Of a stretch of 64,000 bases of DNA, positions 63,176 to 64,000 are shown piece after piece (the stretch's first letter is position 1; each line of letters opens with the position of its first letter). The DNA is from Christiangramia sediminis. GTDB lineage: Bacteria; Bacteroidota; Bacteroidia; Flavobacteriales; Flavobacteriaceae. The stretch spans positions 496,001 to 560,000 of the forward strand of contig NZ_JAJBZG010000005.1 of assembly GCF_020552705.1 (NCBI RefSeq). Reading direction: 5' to 3'. A program made the translations under genes and the position numbers. The notes beneath the pieces are model-generated. The model did not search any database. It was given only the letters and a program-made list of their open reading frames with translations, and was not told the origin of the DNA.

Positions 63176-64000
63176 TTAAAATTTAAATTTCAACTGAACA
63201 AAGATCTCTTTTTTTTCATCTTTTGAATCTCCCTTTTCGGTATTTAGATTAGATAAACTAATTCCCAGTAAGCGTACCGAATTCTTCATTTTTTCCTGGT
63301 ATAATAAGTCTTTAGCAATTTCAAGAATAAGGTCTTTGCCTGATATATAATAATCAATGGTTTTACTCCGGGTTTGTAGGGTAAAATCGCTGTATTTGAT
63401 CTTTAGGGTAATAGTCTTGCCGGCGACCTTACTTTTCTTTAAGCGGCGTTCTATCTCTTCGGCAATATTTTCCAGTCTTTCCAGCATGAAAATTTCGGAA
63501 GAGATATTCTCATTAAAAGTCCTCTCTGCACCCAGCGATTTTCTTATTCGGTGAGGCTTTACCTCGCTTAAATGAATTCCTCGAACCACATTATAAAAAT
63601 GCGCACCGCTTTTACCAAAATGCTCGGAGAGGTATTCTTCAGACTTCAATTTTAGGTCTTTTCCGCTGAAAATTCCCAGCCGATACATTTTTTCAGCAGT
63701 TACTTTTCCAACCCCATAGAACTTTCTGATGTCCAGTTCCTCAAGAAATTCTATTACTTCTTCTGGCTGAACCGTTTTTTGTCCGTTGGGCTTATTGATG
63801 TCACTGGCTATTTTGGCTATGAATTTATTGATGGAAATTCCCGCCGAAGCATTTAAACCCGTTTTTTCTTTAATTCTGTTTCTTATTTGTTTGGCAATTA
63901 AGGTGGCACTGGGATTTCCCTTCTTATTTTCGGTTACGTCGAGATATGCTTCATCCAGGGAAAGAGGTTCTACCAGGTCTGTATATTCAAAAAAGATCTC
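63176..64000 (-). CDS. dinB: DNA polymerase IV, 3' part only
   Basis: The Y-family translesion polymerase continues past the right edge; about 275 C-terminal codons are visible. The palm has the catalytic Asp-Glu pair in EPLSLDEAYLDVTE and GLNASAGISINKFIAKIASD. The thumb helix-hairpin-helix reads LDIRKFYGVGKVTAEKMYRLG, and the little-finger domain follows (ERRLKKSKVAGKTITLKI). An internal ATG near 63688 is not the true start. Confidence 0.95.
   Translation of the reverse strand, partial: EIFFEYTDLVEPLSLDEAYLDVTENKKGNPSATLIAKQIRNRIKEKTGLNASAGISINKFIAKIASDINKPNGQKTVQPEEVIEFLEELDIRKFYGVGKVTAEKMYRLGIFSGKDLKLKSEEYLSEHFGKSGAHFYNVVRGIHLSEVKPHRIRKSLGAERTFNENISSEIFMLERLENIAEEIERRLKKSKVAGKTITLKIKYSDFTLQTRSKTIDYYISGKDLILEIAKDLLYQEKMKNSVRLLGISLSNLNTEKGDSKDEKKEIFVQLKFKF

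Overview
The window looks like chromosomal core sequence of a marine-type member of the Flavobacteriaceae (Bacteroidota), near Gramella/Christiangramia. The evidence is: upstream regions with the Bacteroidota -7 promoter element TAnnTTTG and no Shine-Dalgarno sequences; an IPExxxVDY-family protein; a TonB receptor of the OMP_b-brl_3 type; a TSP3/OmpA porin; and a small protein with a flavobacterial PID-CTERM-like tail. The DNA is AT-rich throughout. I see no prophage, insertion sequence, CRISPR array or rRNA operon.

Layout. 1-8.4 kb: the 5' end of yebC, a small inverted-repeat-bounded element carrying an S23/IVS four-helix-bundle gene, lepA, then a cell-wall salvage block (murQ, GHL10-type lipoprotein, NlpC/P60 lipoprotein) facing a NagB-deacetylase fusion. 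8.5-17.5 kb: TonB-dependent receptor, dusB, a LolC/E-type permease with rbfA, methylmalonyl-CoA epimerase, a CAT-anticodon tRNA, the PID-CTERM-like protein with a structured leader, ribE, pdxA, and yceD-rpmF. 17.6-20.6 kb: fabH-accB-accC. 20.7-34.2 kb: FAD oxidoreductase-mtgA-Gre-like operon, an ABC ATPase, an HAD protein, a prolyl oligopeptidase, asd, mscL, alr-tdk, an unknown gene, rsmI, a UDG-family gene and recJ.

34.2-43.5 kb: an LpxH-like hydrolase, a repeat-rich spacer, queD, a 2OG-Fe(II) oxygenase, an operon of three overlapping tiny membrane-protein genes behind an enoyl-CoA hydratase, a MATE exporter, two tandem M14 peptidases (the first apparently inactivated), a GNAT gene and tRNA-Ala. 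43.5-53.2 kb: an alpha/beta hydrolase and an AddB-like nuclease, then ompA, kbl and an AddA-like helicase-nuclease. 53.4-57.6 kb: sodB, three tandem repeat units, a long purF-like gene and a PfkB kinase. 57.6-64 kb: rnhA and purN divergent from acpP-fabF-rnc-IPExxxVDY-pyk, then the 3' part of dinB.

The genes are mostly housekeeping: fatty acid synthesis (fabH, accBC, acpP, fabF), peptidoglycan building and recycling, translation factors, RNA processing and double-strand-break repair. The most unusual material is non-coding or very small: three tandem roughly 215-bp units between sodB and the purF-like gene, which I read as sibling small RNAs on the minus strand; the structured leader near 14.57-14.63 kb; the inverted-repeat element around the IVS gene; and the overlapping microprotein operon at 36.7-37.1 kb. 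All calls come from reading sequence and from family knowledge; nothing was searched or computed.
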